Source: Bacillota bacterium (GTDB taxonomy: Bacteria > Bacillota_I > Bacilli_A > RFN20 > CAG-826). Taken from it: a stretch of 49,569 nt of DNA. Below the pieces are notes generated by a model that ran no database searches, was not told the DNA's origin, and worked only from the letters and a program-made list of their open reading frames with translations. The stretch's first letter is position 1; every line of letters begins with the position of its first letter. The translations under genes and the position numbers were made by a program. Shown here one piece after another: positions 41,575 to 49,569 of this stretch. The stretch is taken from NCBI GenBank assembly GCA_030834445.1, contig JAURFC010000005.1:1-49569 (forward strand). Reading direction: 5' to 3'.

Positions 41575-43280
41575 GGGGTTTCAATTTCAAACACAATTGT
41601 TTCAAAGGCCCGTAAGGTAAGCGTTAATCCCCTTTTAACGAGTTGTGGATAATTGTGCAATAAGGTTCCTAAAACGATATCTTTGATGACAAACGCGGTT
41701 TCATAGGCACGGAAGTTACTAATGACAAGAACACTTCGATGGTGAAGATGGCGATAGGCAAAGACATCCGGATTTAACGCATCCACGAGTTCTAAAGAAC
41801 CTTCGAGGACGGTCGACAACCATGGTTCTTGCTGACGTAACGCAATCGCTTTTTGATAATACAAAAAAATCGAGTCTGGATCATGACGTTGATTTTCTAG
41901 ATTGACCTCTGGATAATTTCCATTCACCGCCAAATACGGTTCAGTGGTTGAAAAACCTGCATACGGTTGGTTGGACCATTGAAAAGGCGTTCTTGCGTTC
42001 ACACGTGAGGTGCGGCGTAAGAAACGTAAAATGGTCGCCTCATCCAAACGTTGACTCGCCTCACGGGCATAGTTTAACGCGGAAACATCTTTAAATTGGG
42101 TTAATTTTTCATAATCTACATTACTCATCCCAATTTCTTCCCCGTTATAAAGAAAGGGGGTTCCATACAAAAAGAGTAAGGTCGTAATTAGCATTTTTGC
42201 AGACGCTTTTCGGTAGAGGATGGAACCATATTGCGAGACAACACGGGGATGATCATGGTTAAGCCAATAAAGAGGCAACCACGCTTGTCCTTGGGTTTGT
42301 TCGTACCACTTCATGAAGTTTTGTTTCAAATTGATGACGTTGGTTGCAATCTCTAAATCGGATTTATGTTCACTCCCAAATGCGCCATTTTCCCAGCACG
42401 TATCAAAATTAAACACCATATTTAATGGACCGCGGTTGTAGCCGGCATAATCTAAAGATTGTTCCGGCGAGACATTGCCTCCCACTTCACCAATCGTGAC
42501 GGCATGCGGATAATCTTTTAAGACGTGTTCTTTAAATTCATGTAGAAAATCAAAAAGACGCGGTAATGAAGAAAATTTCGTAGGATCTAACGTGATCCCA
42601 CGATGATCGACGGGTTGCAAAGAATCAGAAAACGTTAAGTCTTTAGCAAGGTGAGCAATGGCATCCATCCGAAAGCCATCGATACCTAAGGCCAACCAAT
42701 GCCGAGCGACCTCATACATCGCTTCCCGTAGCGGTTTATATTCCCAATTTAAATCGGGCATTTTCTTAGAGAAAATATGTAAATAAAACTGTTTGGCCGT
42801 TTCATCATACGTCCACGCACTTTCTCCGAAATAGCCTTGCCAATTCGTCGGGGCCAAGACTTTCCCTTCCGGGGTGACCTTCGGGTCTTTCCAAATGTAA
42901 TAATTGTGATATTTCGAATAACGATTTTTTCGGGCTTCAATAAACCAAGGATGTTCATCACTCGTATGATTTAACACGAGGTCCATAATGACTTTGATAT
43001 CACGCGCATGGGCTTTTTGAATGAGTTCAATCGCATCTTCTTTTTTACCAAAGATGGGATCAACATCCAAGAAATCTTTGACATCATAACCGCCATCATC
43101 CATGGGCGATTTGAAAAATGGTCCAATCCAAATAACATTAATTCCTAACGATTTCAGATAATCTAACTTTTGAATAATGCCTTGTAAATCACCAACACCA
43201 TCGCCATTAGTATCAAAAAAGGAACGCGGATAAATTTGATAACCTACCGCGGTTTTCCACCACGGACGTCCCTCATTCAA
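41571..43280 (-). CDS. GH13 alpha-glucosidase
   Basis: 569 residues of the oligo-1,6-glucosidase/alpha-glucosidase subfamily. Nucleophile D206 in DGFRMDAI, acid/base E265 in TIGEVGG, and the third acid in LNHDHPRVVSQYG. The residue after the nucleophile is Ala (A207), which in this subfamily goes with alpha-1,4 (maltase) rather than alpha-1,6 activity, where it is Val. Cytoplasmic, no signal peptide. Coupled to the Nudix gene upstream (8-base overlap) and to the regulator downstream. Confidence 0.9.
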   Translation of the reverse strand: MNEGRPWWKTAVGYQIYPRSFFDTNGDGVGDLQGIIQKLDYLKSLGINVIWIGPFFKSPMDDGGYDVKDFLDVDPIFGKKEDAIELIQKAHARDIKVIMDLVLNHTSDEHPWFIEARKNRYSKYHNYYIWKDPKVTPEGKVLAPTNWQGYFGESAWTYDETAKQFYLHIFSKKMPDLNWEYKPLREAMYEVARHWLALGIDGFRMDAIAHLAKDLTFSDSLQPVDHRGITLDPTKFSSLPRLFDFLHEFKEHVLKDYPHAVTIGEVGGNVSPEQSLDYAGYNRGPLNMVFNFDTCWENGAFGSEHKSDLEIATNVINLKQNFMKWYEQTQGQAWLPLYWLNHDHPRVVSQYGSILYRKASAKMLITTLLFLYGTPFLYNGEEIGMSNVDYEKLTQFKDVSALNYAREASQRLDEATILRFLRRTSRVNARTPFQWSNQPYAGFSTTEPYLAVNGNYPEVNLENQRHDPDSIFLYYQKAIALRQQEPWLSTVLEGSLELVDALNPDVFAYRHLHHRSVLVISNFRAYETAFVIKDIVLGTLLHNYPQLVKRGLTLTLRAFETIVFEIETP

Positions 43281-43890
43281 AATGGGTCACTCCTTCTTTA
43301 GCATGACGAATCATGCGTTTTAAGTCCTCTATATCCACCTTGTGAGAAATAGGTTTTGGAAGTTTATTTAACGGATAAAAACCCACATGGGTTACTTCAT
43401 GACCGAAGGGTTGCACAAATTGCTTGATGCGGCCCGTAAACACAATCGCATACTGGGAGGTGACTTCACCGTGCGCTCGGAAGTGAAAATCATAAATACC
43501 AACTAACCGTGTTAAGGTGACATCCGCTCCGGTTTCTTGTAAACATTCTTTCATCGCTGCTTCTGCCGGCGATTCAAAAATATCTGCCCATCCTCCCGGA
43601 ATAGTAAAACCGCCATCGACTTTTTCTTTCACCATGAGGAGTTCATCTTTTTCATTAAAGATAAGGACTCGGACAGAGACGTTTGGTGTTGGATAAATTG
43701 TTTTCGGAAAAACATTAGGACGATTTAACGTTAAATCATTCTCTTCTTCTAAAAAGGATTTTGAAAGCGTATTAAGCTCTTCATAATTTTCTAAAGCGTA
43801 GGGATCTTTACTATAAAGTAAACCGATTTTAGCAATGCTTTGAACTTTCATCAAAAATTCATGCACACTTTTTTTACGATATTTTTTCAT
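43273..43890 (-). CDS. Nudix hydrolase with N-terminal extension domain
   Basis: 205 residues: helical N-terminal domain (1-60, like the Nudix_hydro_N domain) and a Nudix domain with GGWADIFESPAEAAMKECLQETGAD. Against the box GX5EX7REUXEEXGU, Arg is Lys and the first of the two Glu is Gln, so metal binding may be altered. Relatives split ADP-ribose or nucleotide sugars. TATAAT seven bases before the ATG, no SD: probably leaderless, and the first gene of the glucosidase unit. Confidence 0.82.
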   Translation of the reverse strand: MKKYRKKSVHEFLMKVQSIAKIGLLYSKDPYALENYEELNTLSKSFLEEENDLTLNRPNVFPKTIYPTPNVSVRVLIFNEKDELLMVKEKVDGGFTIPGGWADIFESPAEAAMKECLQETGADVTLTRLVGIYDFHFRAHGEVTSQYAIVFTGRIKQFVQPFGHEVTHVGFYPLNKLPKPISHKVDIEDLKRMIRHAKEGVTHFE

Positions 43891-43968
43891 CGATTCTATT
43901 ATATCTTTACAAAGCGTTGATGGGTATCAAATAAAATCGTGTTAAAATAAAAGCAAGAGGTGATAGAG

Positions 43969-44430
43969 ATGATACTAACTGCCGTCGATTTTCAAGTCGT
44001 TGTCGTGGTTGTTTGGGTGGTTGCTTTCTTTGTGGCCGTTGTCATTGAGGCCCTAGAACCCCAACTTGTTTCGTTATGGTTTGCTGGAGGCGCTCTTGTC
44101 GCGCTTGTTGCGGCCATTTTTAACGTCGGTTTACCGATACAAGTGTTACTTTTTTTAGTAACTACGATTGTCTTACTTATTTTAACCCGACCGTTCGTTA
44201 AAAAAGTAACGAATCGCCCGACGATCGCCACCAATGCAGACGCCCTTGTCGGTCAAGAGATTGCCATCGAAAAAGGCTTTGGACTGAAATCCCAAGGCAT
44301 CGGTCTTCATGCCGATATTCGTTGGAAACTCATTACCGATCAAGATAGGACCTTTGTCGAAGGAGAGTTTGCCATTGTCAAAGCCATCAAAGGTAATAAA
44401 TTATTAGTGACAAAAAAGGAGGTCCAATAA
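43969..44430 (+). CDS. NfeD-family membrane protein
   Basis: 153 residues. Three membrane helices (about 5-80) and a C-terminal OB-fold of the NfeD type (about 90-153, ALVGQEIAIEKGFG; VEGEFAIVKAIKGNKLLV). ATG 43969 is chosen: AGAGGTG is six bases before it; a GTG three codons upstream is inside the SD. Partner of the SPFH protein that follows without a gap. Confidence 0.85.
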   Translation: MILTAVDFQVVVVVVWVVAFFVAVVIEALEPQLVSLWFAGGALVALVAAIFNVGLPIQVLLFLVTTIVLLILTRPFVKKVTNRPTIATNADALVGQEIAIEKGFGLKSQGIGLHADIRWKLITDQDRTFVEGEFAIVKAIKGNKLLVTKKEVQ

Positions 44431-45384
44431 ATGTTATTACGATTTTTCGCAAGTCCAGGTGCTGTCTTAGGTTTATCCTTTTTAGGCATCATTTTATTCG
44501 TCATTCTAGTCGTGATTATTCGTTCGATTGTCATTGTTTCTCAAGGAACAACGGTCATTGTTCAACGCTTAGGGAAATACCACAAAACGCTGAATGCGGG
44601 TATTCATATCAATGTCCCGATCATTGATTCAAAAGTCGCGACGATTTCCTTAAAGGAAAGAGTCTATGACTTCCCCCCGCAACCTGTCATTACCAAAGAT
44701 AACGTCACGATGCAAATCGATACCGTGGTTTATTTCCAAGTTACCGATCCTAAATTATTCACCTATGGTGTGGAACGCCCGTTATCCGCAATGGAAAATT
44801 TAACGGCCACTACCTTACGTAACTTGATTGGGGATTTAGAACTCGATCAAACCTTAACGTCTCGTGATACGATCAACCACAAAATGTGGGAAACCTTGGA
44901 AGAAGCGACGGACTCCTGGGGGATTAAAGTTAATCGTGTCGAATTAAAAAACATCTTACCACCCCGTGATATTCAAGAGGCCATGGAAAAACAAATGCGT
45001 GCAGAACGTCAAAAACGTGAATCCGTTCTTGATGCGGAAGGGAAAAAGCAAGCCGCTATTCTTACCGCCGAAGGGGAAAAACAAGCGGCGGTTCTACGTG
45101 CTGAAGCCGTAAAAATCCAAAAAGTCAAAGAAGCCGAAGGGGAAGCCGAAGCGCTCTTACGCGTTTATGAAGCCCAAGCCCAAGGGATTGCTTTGATCAA
45201 TAAGGCGAATCCTAACTCTGCGTTCTTAACGCTTAAAGGTTTTGAATCCCTTGAACGTGTTGCCAATGGTCAAGCGACCAAACTCATTATTCCTTCAGAA
45301 ATTCAAAATGTAACCGGATTACTGGCCTCCTTAAAAGAAGCCATTTCCGACGACAAAGGTGCTGTCAAGAAAAAAGGCGAATAG
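44431..45384 (+). CDS. SPFH/band 7 protein (stomatin/QmcA type)
   Basis: 317 residues: one N-terminal membrane helix, an SPFH domain (VSQGTTVIVQRLGKYHKTLNAGIH; DPKLFTYGVERPLSAMENLTATTLRN) and a long charged coiled coil (about 185-250, Ala/Glu/Lys-rich with AEGEKQAA repeats). Forms membrane microdomains with NfeD partners. Two-gene operon ending in a terminator. Confidence 0.92.
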   Translation: MLLRFFASPGAVLGLSFLGIILFVILVVIIRSIVIVSQGTTVIVQRLGKYHKTLNAGIHINVPIIDSKVATISLKERVYDFPPQPVITKDNVTMQIDTVVYFQVTDPKLFTYGVERPLSAMENLTATTLRNLIGDLELDQTLTSRDTINHKMWETLEEATDSWGIKVNRVELKNILPPRDIQEAMEKQMRAERQKRESVLDAEGKKQAAILTAEGEKQAAVLRAEAVKIQKVKEAEGEAEALLRVYEAQAQGIALINKANPNSAFLTLKGFESLERVANGQATKLIIPSEIQNVTGLLASLKEAISDDKGAVKKKGE

Positions 45385-45406
45385 TTCTTCCTATTCTAGG
45401 GGTTAA

Positions 45407-45434
45407 AAAAGCGTTCCCAGTGGAACGCTTTTTG
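45407..45434. terminator. Bidirectional terminator between the SPFH gene and glmS
   Basis: Stem AAAAGCGTTCC/GGAACGCTTTT, loop CAGT, with T and A runs on each side. Confidence 0.9.
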
Positions 45435-45435
45435 T

Positions 45436-47217
45436 TTATTCGACGGTCACCGATTTCGCAAGATTACGTGGTTTATCAATATCACGGTTAAGATGCAGAG
45501 CCGCAAAATACGAGATGTATTGCGCAACAATAACTTTAATTAGCGGGGATAGATATACTTTCACATTGGGTGTAATAAAGGAATCTTCCTCTTTGGCTAA
45601 CGCAAGATTAGAAATGGTATAAACACTTGCGCCACGGGCTTTAACTTCTTCTAAATTAGAGCGCAAGGCTGCTGCCGTAATTGGATCTGAGACAAAGGCA
45701 ATCACGGGGACATTTTTCGAAATCAAGGCAATCGGGCCGTGCTTGAGTTCTCCACCGGGTAAGGCTTCGGAATGAATATACGTAATTTCTTTCAGTTTTA
45801 AACTGGCTTCCATCGCCACATCATAATCTAACCCGCGACCCAAAAAGAAAGCGGAGGGGGCAACCATGATTTGTTGGGCGATGACTTCGATATCATCGCG
45901 AGAATCAATAATATTTTTCATCCCGGAGATTACTTGAATAAAATCGGTAAGAATGTCGTTATTCCCAATCAAGGCGGCGCGTAATAACGCGAGTAAGCCG
46001 ACTTGAGCAATATAGGCCTTGGTACTTGCGACGGCGATTTCAATCCCCGCATAGAGAAGAAGGGTAAAGTCACTGGCGCGATCAAGGGAAGATCCTTTGG
46101 TATTGGTAATCGTTAATAACGGATTGCCACGTTGTTTAATGAGTTGGACACAGCGAATCAGATCGGCCGTCTCACCGCTTTGAGAAATCACAATAAATAA
46201 CGGATTTTCACCTTTGACTTCCGGATAATAAGCAAATTCTGAGGCAATATACACTCGGCATGTTTTACCGATTTCTTCAAAATAACGTCGACCGACCATC
46301 GCCGCGTGATAACTTGTCCCACAGGCGAGGAAGATAAGTTGATCGGCTTTTTTCATCTTTTGGAGTAACACATCATCAAACAAAAAGTGATTGCCATCAA
46401 AATAGTTGTCGGCAAGTCGTTTTACAACTTCCGGAGATTCTTCAATTTCTTTGAGCATATAATGCGGATAACCGTTCAAACCTATATCATCGACCGTTAA
46501 ATCCGTCGCATGAAAGGTAATTGGCTTCTCTTCTTGGGGATCGAGGTGTTTAACCACTACATCGTGTTGTTCGATATAGCCATATTGATAATCGGTGACG
46601 ATATAAAACGTTTTTGCATAGGCAAGCATCGGTAAATAGTCGGAAGCAAGATAATGCGTGGATTCACCTTTACCAATCACAAGCGGGGAATGAAGTTTAG
46701 CAAAATAAATACGTTCGTTTTCTTCGTTGAACAAAATGGCTAAGGCATAGGAACCTTCGAGCTCTTCAATTGCTTTTTGAATCGCTTTTAACGGTTTTAA
46801 ACCTTTTAAATAATGAAATTCAATTAAATTGACAATGACTTCGGTATCCGTGTCGGAAGTAAACGTAAAACCGTGCGTTTCAAGTTTTCGTTTTAAAATG
46901 CGGAAATTATCGATGACGCCGTTATGAACTAATGTAAAAAGTCCGCGATTCGAGGCATGCGGATGCGCATTAGTAAAATTCGGTTCCCCATGCGTCGCCC
47001 ACCGTGTATGACCAATGCCTGCCGATGCAATGACCTCTTTAGGAACAAGTCCATCTAAGTCGGCAATGCGACCTGGTAAACGATACGTTGTCACTTTTCC
47101 TTGATCAATAAAGGATGTACCCGCAGAGTCATAACCGCGATATTCTAACGAACGTAATCCTTCGATAAGATACGTCCGTAATGCTTTTTCACCAATCGTT
47201 CCTACAATTCCACACAT
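45436..47217 (-). CDS. glmS: Glucosamine-6-phosphate synthase
   Basis: 593 residues. N-terminal glutaminase with Cys2 nucleophile (MCGIVG), RGYDSAG, GHTRWATHG; two SIS domains with CGTSYHAA and SQSGETADL; C-terminal DKPRNLAKSVTVE. Makes glucosamine-6-P from fructose-6-P and glutamine. SD AAGGGGG before the ATG. The 14-base gap to glmM has no room for a glmS ribozyme. Confidence 0.97.
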   Translation of the reverse strand: MCGIVGTIGEKALRTYLIEGLRSLEYRGYDSAGTSFIDQGKVTTYRLPGRIADLDGLVPKEVIASAGIGHTRWATHGEPNFTNAHPHASNRGLFTLVHNGVIDNFRILKRKLETHGFTFTSDTDTEVIVNLIEFHYLKGLKPLKAIQKAIEELEGSYALAILFNEENERIYFAKLHSPLVIGKGESTHYLASDYLPMLAYAKTFYIVTDYQYGYIEQHDVVVKHLDPQEEKPITFHATDLTVDDIGLNGYPHYMLKEIEESPEVVKRLADNYFDGNHFLFDDVLLQKMKKADQLIFLACGTSYHAAMVGRRYFEEIGKTCRVYIASEFAYYPEVKGENPLFIVISQSGETADLIRCVQLIKQRGNPLLTITNTKGSSLDRASDFTLLLYAGIEIAVASTKAYIAQVGLLALLRAALIGNNDILTDFIQVISGMKNIIDSRDDIEVIAQQIMVAPSAFFLGRGLDYDVAMEASLKLKEITYIHSEALPGGELKHGPIALISKNVPVIAFVSDPITAAALRSNLEEVKARGASVYTISNLALAKEEDSFITPNVKVYLSPLIKVIVAQYISYFAALHLNRDIDKPRNLAKSVTVE

Positions 47218-47231
47218 TGTTTGAGTCCCCC

Positions 47232-48569
47232 TTAATATGTGAACGTCTCATTAATCCACGATACCACTAAATCCGTGTATGTTTGACATAATGATAAATC
47301 TTTGGCCTCGACCATAACGCGAATTAACGGTTCGGTTCCCGACGGTCGAACAAAGATACGGCCTTCCTCACCAAGCTTTTGTTCAATGGAACGAATTAAG
47401 GGAGCAAAATCATGATGATCTAACACGGCACGTTTGTTTTGCACGATCACATTTTTTAATACTTGAGGATACGTTTTAAACGTTCCTAATAATTTACTCA
47501 CTGGTTGGTGTTTTGCGGCGATTAAATCGATAAGCTTGATCGCAGAGAGGAGTCCATCCCCCGTATTAAGTGCGTCCAAGAAGATCACATGCCCCGATTG
47601 TTCACCGCCTAAAATAAGCGCTTCTTTGGCCAATGTGGTTTGAACATACTTATCGCCCACATCGGTTTCAAGATAGGGCATTTTCAATTCATGTAAAGCT
47701 TTTTTAAGACCGAGGTTACTCATTTTTGTCATGACGACTTTTTGTTTTGAAACTGGATATTGGGGTAACGTATATTTCGCATGAAGATAAAGCAAAGCAT
47801 CCCCATCGATTAAGTCCCCGTTTTCAGAAACAGCAAGCATGCGGTCAGCATCTCCATCAAAGGCAAGGCCTAGGTCATAATCACCTTGTTTCACGATTTC
47901 CGTTAGTGCGTGCATGTGTGTAGCCCCACATCGGTCATTAATGTTAATCCCATCGGGCTGTACAAAATGGTAATCCCCTTGAATGCCAAGCGTTGCAAAT
48001 AATTCTTGGACAAGATAAGAGGCACTCCCATGACTTGCATCCACGGCAATTTTAAGGTGAGAAACATCCTGATGAATGAAACTCCTAAGGAAATTTAAGT
48101 ACGCTTTGCGATACACTTCATTTTGATCGATCGCGCGGCCAATATCTGCATTCATTTTATTGTCGAGTAAGTCCTGGTCGAGATCGAGAAAGTGTTCAAT
48201 CTCTGCTTCAATCACTGCTTCTAGTTTTTCACCTTTTCGGTTAAAGACTTTAATACCATTATCGAAATACGGGTTATGTGATGCGGAAATCATGACACCA
48301 AAATCAAAGGAATAATGCGTTAAACAAAAGGAGACCATCGGGGTTGATACGACCCCTAAATAAATAACATCGGATCCCGCGGAGGTGACCCCCGCCACAA
48401 ACGCCGATGCGAGCATGGAAGAGGAAATACGTGTATCCATTCCCAAGACGATGGTTTGTTTTTTTTGTTGATACGCGCCTAAGTATCGCCCGACGCGATA
48501 GGCTATTTTTGCCGTTAATTTATCGCCAACAAGGCCACGAATTCCGTCAGTTCCAAAATAATGTCCCAT
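47232..48569 (-). CDS. glmM: Phosphoglucosamine mutase
   Basis: 445 residues from ATG 48569. YFGTDGIRG start, phosphoserine loop MISASHNPYFDNGIK, metal loop LAFDGDADR, sugar loop GEQSGHVI and phosphate loop RPSGTEPLIRV. Turns glucosamine-6-P into glucosamine-1-P. Five bases after the cdaA stop; the SD (AAAGG) is poorly placed, so translation may be coupled. Confidence 0.96.
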   Translation of the reverse strand: MGHYFGTDGIRGLVGDKLTAKIAYRVGRYLGAYQQKKQTIVLGMDTRISSSMLASAFVAGVTSAGSDVIYLGVVSTPMVSFCLTHYSFDFGVMISASHNPYFDNGIKVFNRKGEKLEAVIEAEIEHFLDLDQDLLDNKMNADIGRAIDQNEVYRKAYLNFLRSFIHQDVSHLKIAVDASHGSASYLVQELFATLGIQGDYHFVQPDGININDRCGATHMHALTEIVKQGDYDLGLAFDGDADRMLAVSENGDLIDGDALLYLHAKYTLPQYPVSKQKVVMTKMSNLGLKKALHELKMPYLETDVGDKYVQTTLAKEALILGGEQSGHVIFLDALNTGDGLLSAIKLIDLIAAKHQPVSKLLGTFKTYPQVLKNVIVQNKRAVLDHHDFAPLIRSIEQKLGEEGRIFVRPSGTEPLIRVMVEAKDLSLCQTYTDLVVSWINETFTY

Positions 48570-48573
48570 ACCT

Positions 48574-49350
48574 TTATTGCGGTCGGTTTTCCATGAAATT
48601 GGCAAGCATTTGCTTGAAATTATCCAGATAAACCGCCGTTAATTTTCCCCCATAGGTTAATGATATTTTTCCTGTCTGTTCGGAAACCACAATCGTGACT
48701 GCATCGGTGACTTCAGAGATACCGATGGCGGCTCGGTGGCGAGATCCAAAATTCCCACTCATCGGTTTGGTCGTGGGTGTAAAGTACACCGAGGCGGCAA
48801 GAATAAAGCCATTCCGAACAATAATGGCGCCATCATGCAGCACACTCCCAGGATGAAAAATCGTGGTTATAAGGTCCGCACTCAAGGGGGCATTGAGCAT
48901 CTTTCCATTTTGGATATATTCATTAAGATTTGCCGTTCGTTCGAGGGTGATAATACCACCTACACGATTTTTCGATAAATAAGAAATACTTTCAAGTAAA
49001 ATATCGTAGACCAATTCCTTGTCAAAATGAGTTTGCCCTAAATGATCTTTTTTAAAGGACAATAAGGAATCGACTTGGGCTTTTAATTCTGTCTGATTTA
49101 AGATGACAAATACCATCAAAAAAATGAGGTAAAGCATCATTAAAACAAGCGTGAGGACGGTAATGCCTACGAAAAACGCATTGACTAAAATCGCTATAGA
49201 CGTTAGAAAAAAAGGCAGCGCATACCCTTTGCGACGAACAAACCACAAAATATAACTATTGAGTAATAAAAAAAGGATAACTGATAATGAAAAATCCACC
49301 CATTGAGGAAGGGTCAAACTAGCAAATACGTAAAAATGTAAATACTCCAT
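48574..49350 (-). CDS. cdaA: Diadenylate cyclase CdaA
   Basis: 258 residues. Three N-terminal membrane helices, a short coiled coil and a DAC domain (about 115-245) with the catalytic SVLHDGAIIV and SRHRAAIGISE. Makes c-di-AMP, which controls potassium and osmolyte balance. Standard order is cdaA-cdaR-glmM-glmS; cdaR is missing. TAAGAT ends six bases before the ATG, no SD: probably leaderless. Confidence 0.95.
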   Translation of the reverse strand: MEYLHFYVFASLTLPQWVDFSLSVILFLLLNSYILWFVRRKGYALPFFLTSIAILVNAFFVGITVLTLVLMMLYLIFLMVFVILNQTELKAQVDSLLSFKKDHLGQTHFDKELVYDILLESISYLSKNRVGGIITLERTANLNEYIQNGKMLNAPLSADLITTIFHPGSVLHDGAIIVRNGFILAASVYFTPTTKPMSGNFGSRHRAAIGISEVTDAVTIVVSEQTGKISLTYGGKLTAVYLDNFKQMLANFMENRPQ

Positions 49351-49395
49351 GCTTTAATCTTACCAAAGAATGCCCAAAATGTGGGTTATAAAAGA

Positions 49396-49423
49396 AAAAA
49401 ACTGCGATTAAGCAGTTTTGTTT
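49396..49423 (-). terminator. Terminator of the tRNA array
   Basis: Stem AAAACTGC/GCAGTTTT (49398-49405 with 49412-49419), six-base loop, T run on the minus strand (seven T, C, four T). Also usable in the plus direction. Confidence 0.82.
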
Positions 49424-49429
49424 TCTGAC

Positions 49430-49505
49430 TGGTGGATGCTGAGGGGATCGAACCCCCGACCTTCTGTACGTCAAACAGATGCTCTCCCAGCTGAGCTAAA
49501 CATCC
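49430..49505 (-). tRNA. tRNA-Val (GAC), CCA encoded
   Basis: Minus strand: acceptor GGATGTT/..GCATCC, discriminator A, encoded CCA; loop TTGACGT gives GAC. T arm GGGGG-TTCGATC-CCCTC. Confidence 0.93.
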
Positions 49506-49513
49506 ATGCGTGC

Positions 49514-49569
49514 TGGTGCCGACGATAGGAATCGAACCTACAACCTACTGATTACGATTCAGTTGCTCT
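49514..49569 (-). tRNA. tRNA-Thr (CGU), 5' end outside the window
   Basis: Minus strand: 3' half with CGTCGGC, discriminator A and encoded CCA, T arm TAGG-TTCGATT-CCTA, anticodon stem ACTGA/TCAGT around ATCGTAA (CGU). The 5' acceptor and most of the D arm are cut by the window edge. Confidence 0.82.

Noticed and set aside
47218-47231. glmS ribozyme
   Set aside because: Only 14 bases separate glmM and glmS; the ribozyme needs well over 100.
1-49569. Mycoplasma-type code with TGA as Trp
   Set aside because: TGA ends several genes at sensible ATGA junctions and Trp codons in conserved motifs are TGG.
1-49569. CRISPR arrays, insertion sequences or prophage
   Set aside because: No spaced direct repeats, transposase or phage structural genes were found; the ArpU-like protein alone is not enough.

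Overview
The window looks like a chromosomal segment of a low-complexity Bacillota, most like the wall-less or near-wall-less Bacilli/Mollicutes relatives (Acholeplasma, Izemoplasma or Haloplasma-type) that use the standard code. TGA ends real genes here (Gx transporter, TadA, LytTR gene) and Trp is TGG, so it is not a Mycoplasma-type TGA=Trp genome. The placement is inferred from the gene mix (PDH operon with a lipoate ligase, CdaA-GlmM-GlmS without CdaR, MalE/F/G, DeoD/Tdk salvage), not from a marker phylogeny. No insertion sequence, prophage or CRISPR array was seen.

Layout, left to right. 1-2.9 kb: minus-strand locus of a flavin-type lipoprotein (cut by the window edge), a membrane-anchored ApbE flavin transferase, a Gx-family membrane protein and a NusG-domain-II protein, resembling extracellular flavin electron-transfer loci. 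3.0-8.0 kb: a reduced riboflavin-type pair (GTP cyclohydrolase II with a dead RibB half, and a RibD reductase without deaminase) diverges from two photolyases, an FeS (6-4)-type enzyme and a CRY-DASH. 8.0-13.3 kb: PfpI, tRNA-Glu/Asn, and an eight-gene minimal Tad-like pilus operon ending in a 46-residue pilin. 13.4-19.3 kb: lipoate ligase and the four-gene pyruvate dehydrogenase operon. 19.5-24.2 kb: guanylate-kinase-like gene, a light-driven sodium-pump (NDQ) rhodopsin, and an iron-type ABC importer. 24.3-31.8 kb: ABC-F, an SDR, two CNNM/CorC proteins, thymidine kinase and a large membrane protein. 31.9-34.3 kb: tRNA-Gly, a LytTR/DUF3021 pair, a NERD protein and DeoD. 34.4-43.9 kb: maltodextrin uptake and use (MalQ, MalG, MalF, MalE, MsmX-type ATPase, PucR-type regulator, GH13 glucosidase, Nudix). 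44-49.6 kb: NfeD/SPFH pair, GlmS, GlmM, diadenylate cyclase, and tRNA-Val and tRNA-Thr.

How it fits together: maltodextrins are imported and cut to glucose, pyruvate goes to acetyl-CoA through a lipoylated PDH complex, and a rhodopsin can add a light-driven Na+ gradient. A CcpA/LacI-type operator (TGAAACCGCTTTCA, TGATACCGCTTACA, and the near match TGTAACCGCTTACT) lies upstream of the flavin lipoprotein, the rhodopsin and malE, suggesting that sugar supply and light/electron-transfer functions share a regulator. Two photolyases and a rhodopsin point to a sunlit, probably saline, aquatic habitat. Many transcription units start with an SD-less gene whose -10 hexamer lies 6-8 bases before the ATG, i.e. 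probable leaderless mRNAs, while operon-internal genes mostly carry good Shine-Dalgarno sequences.
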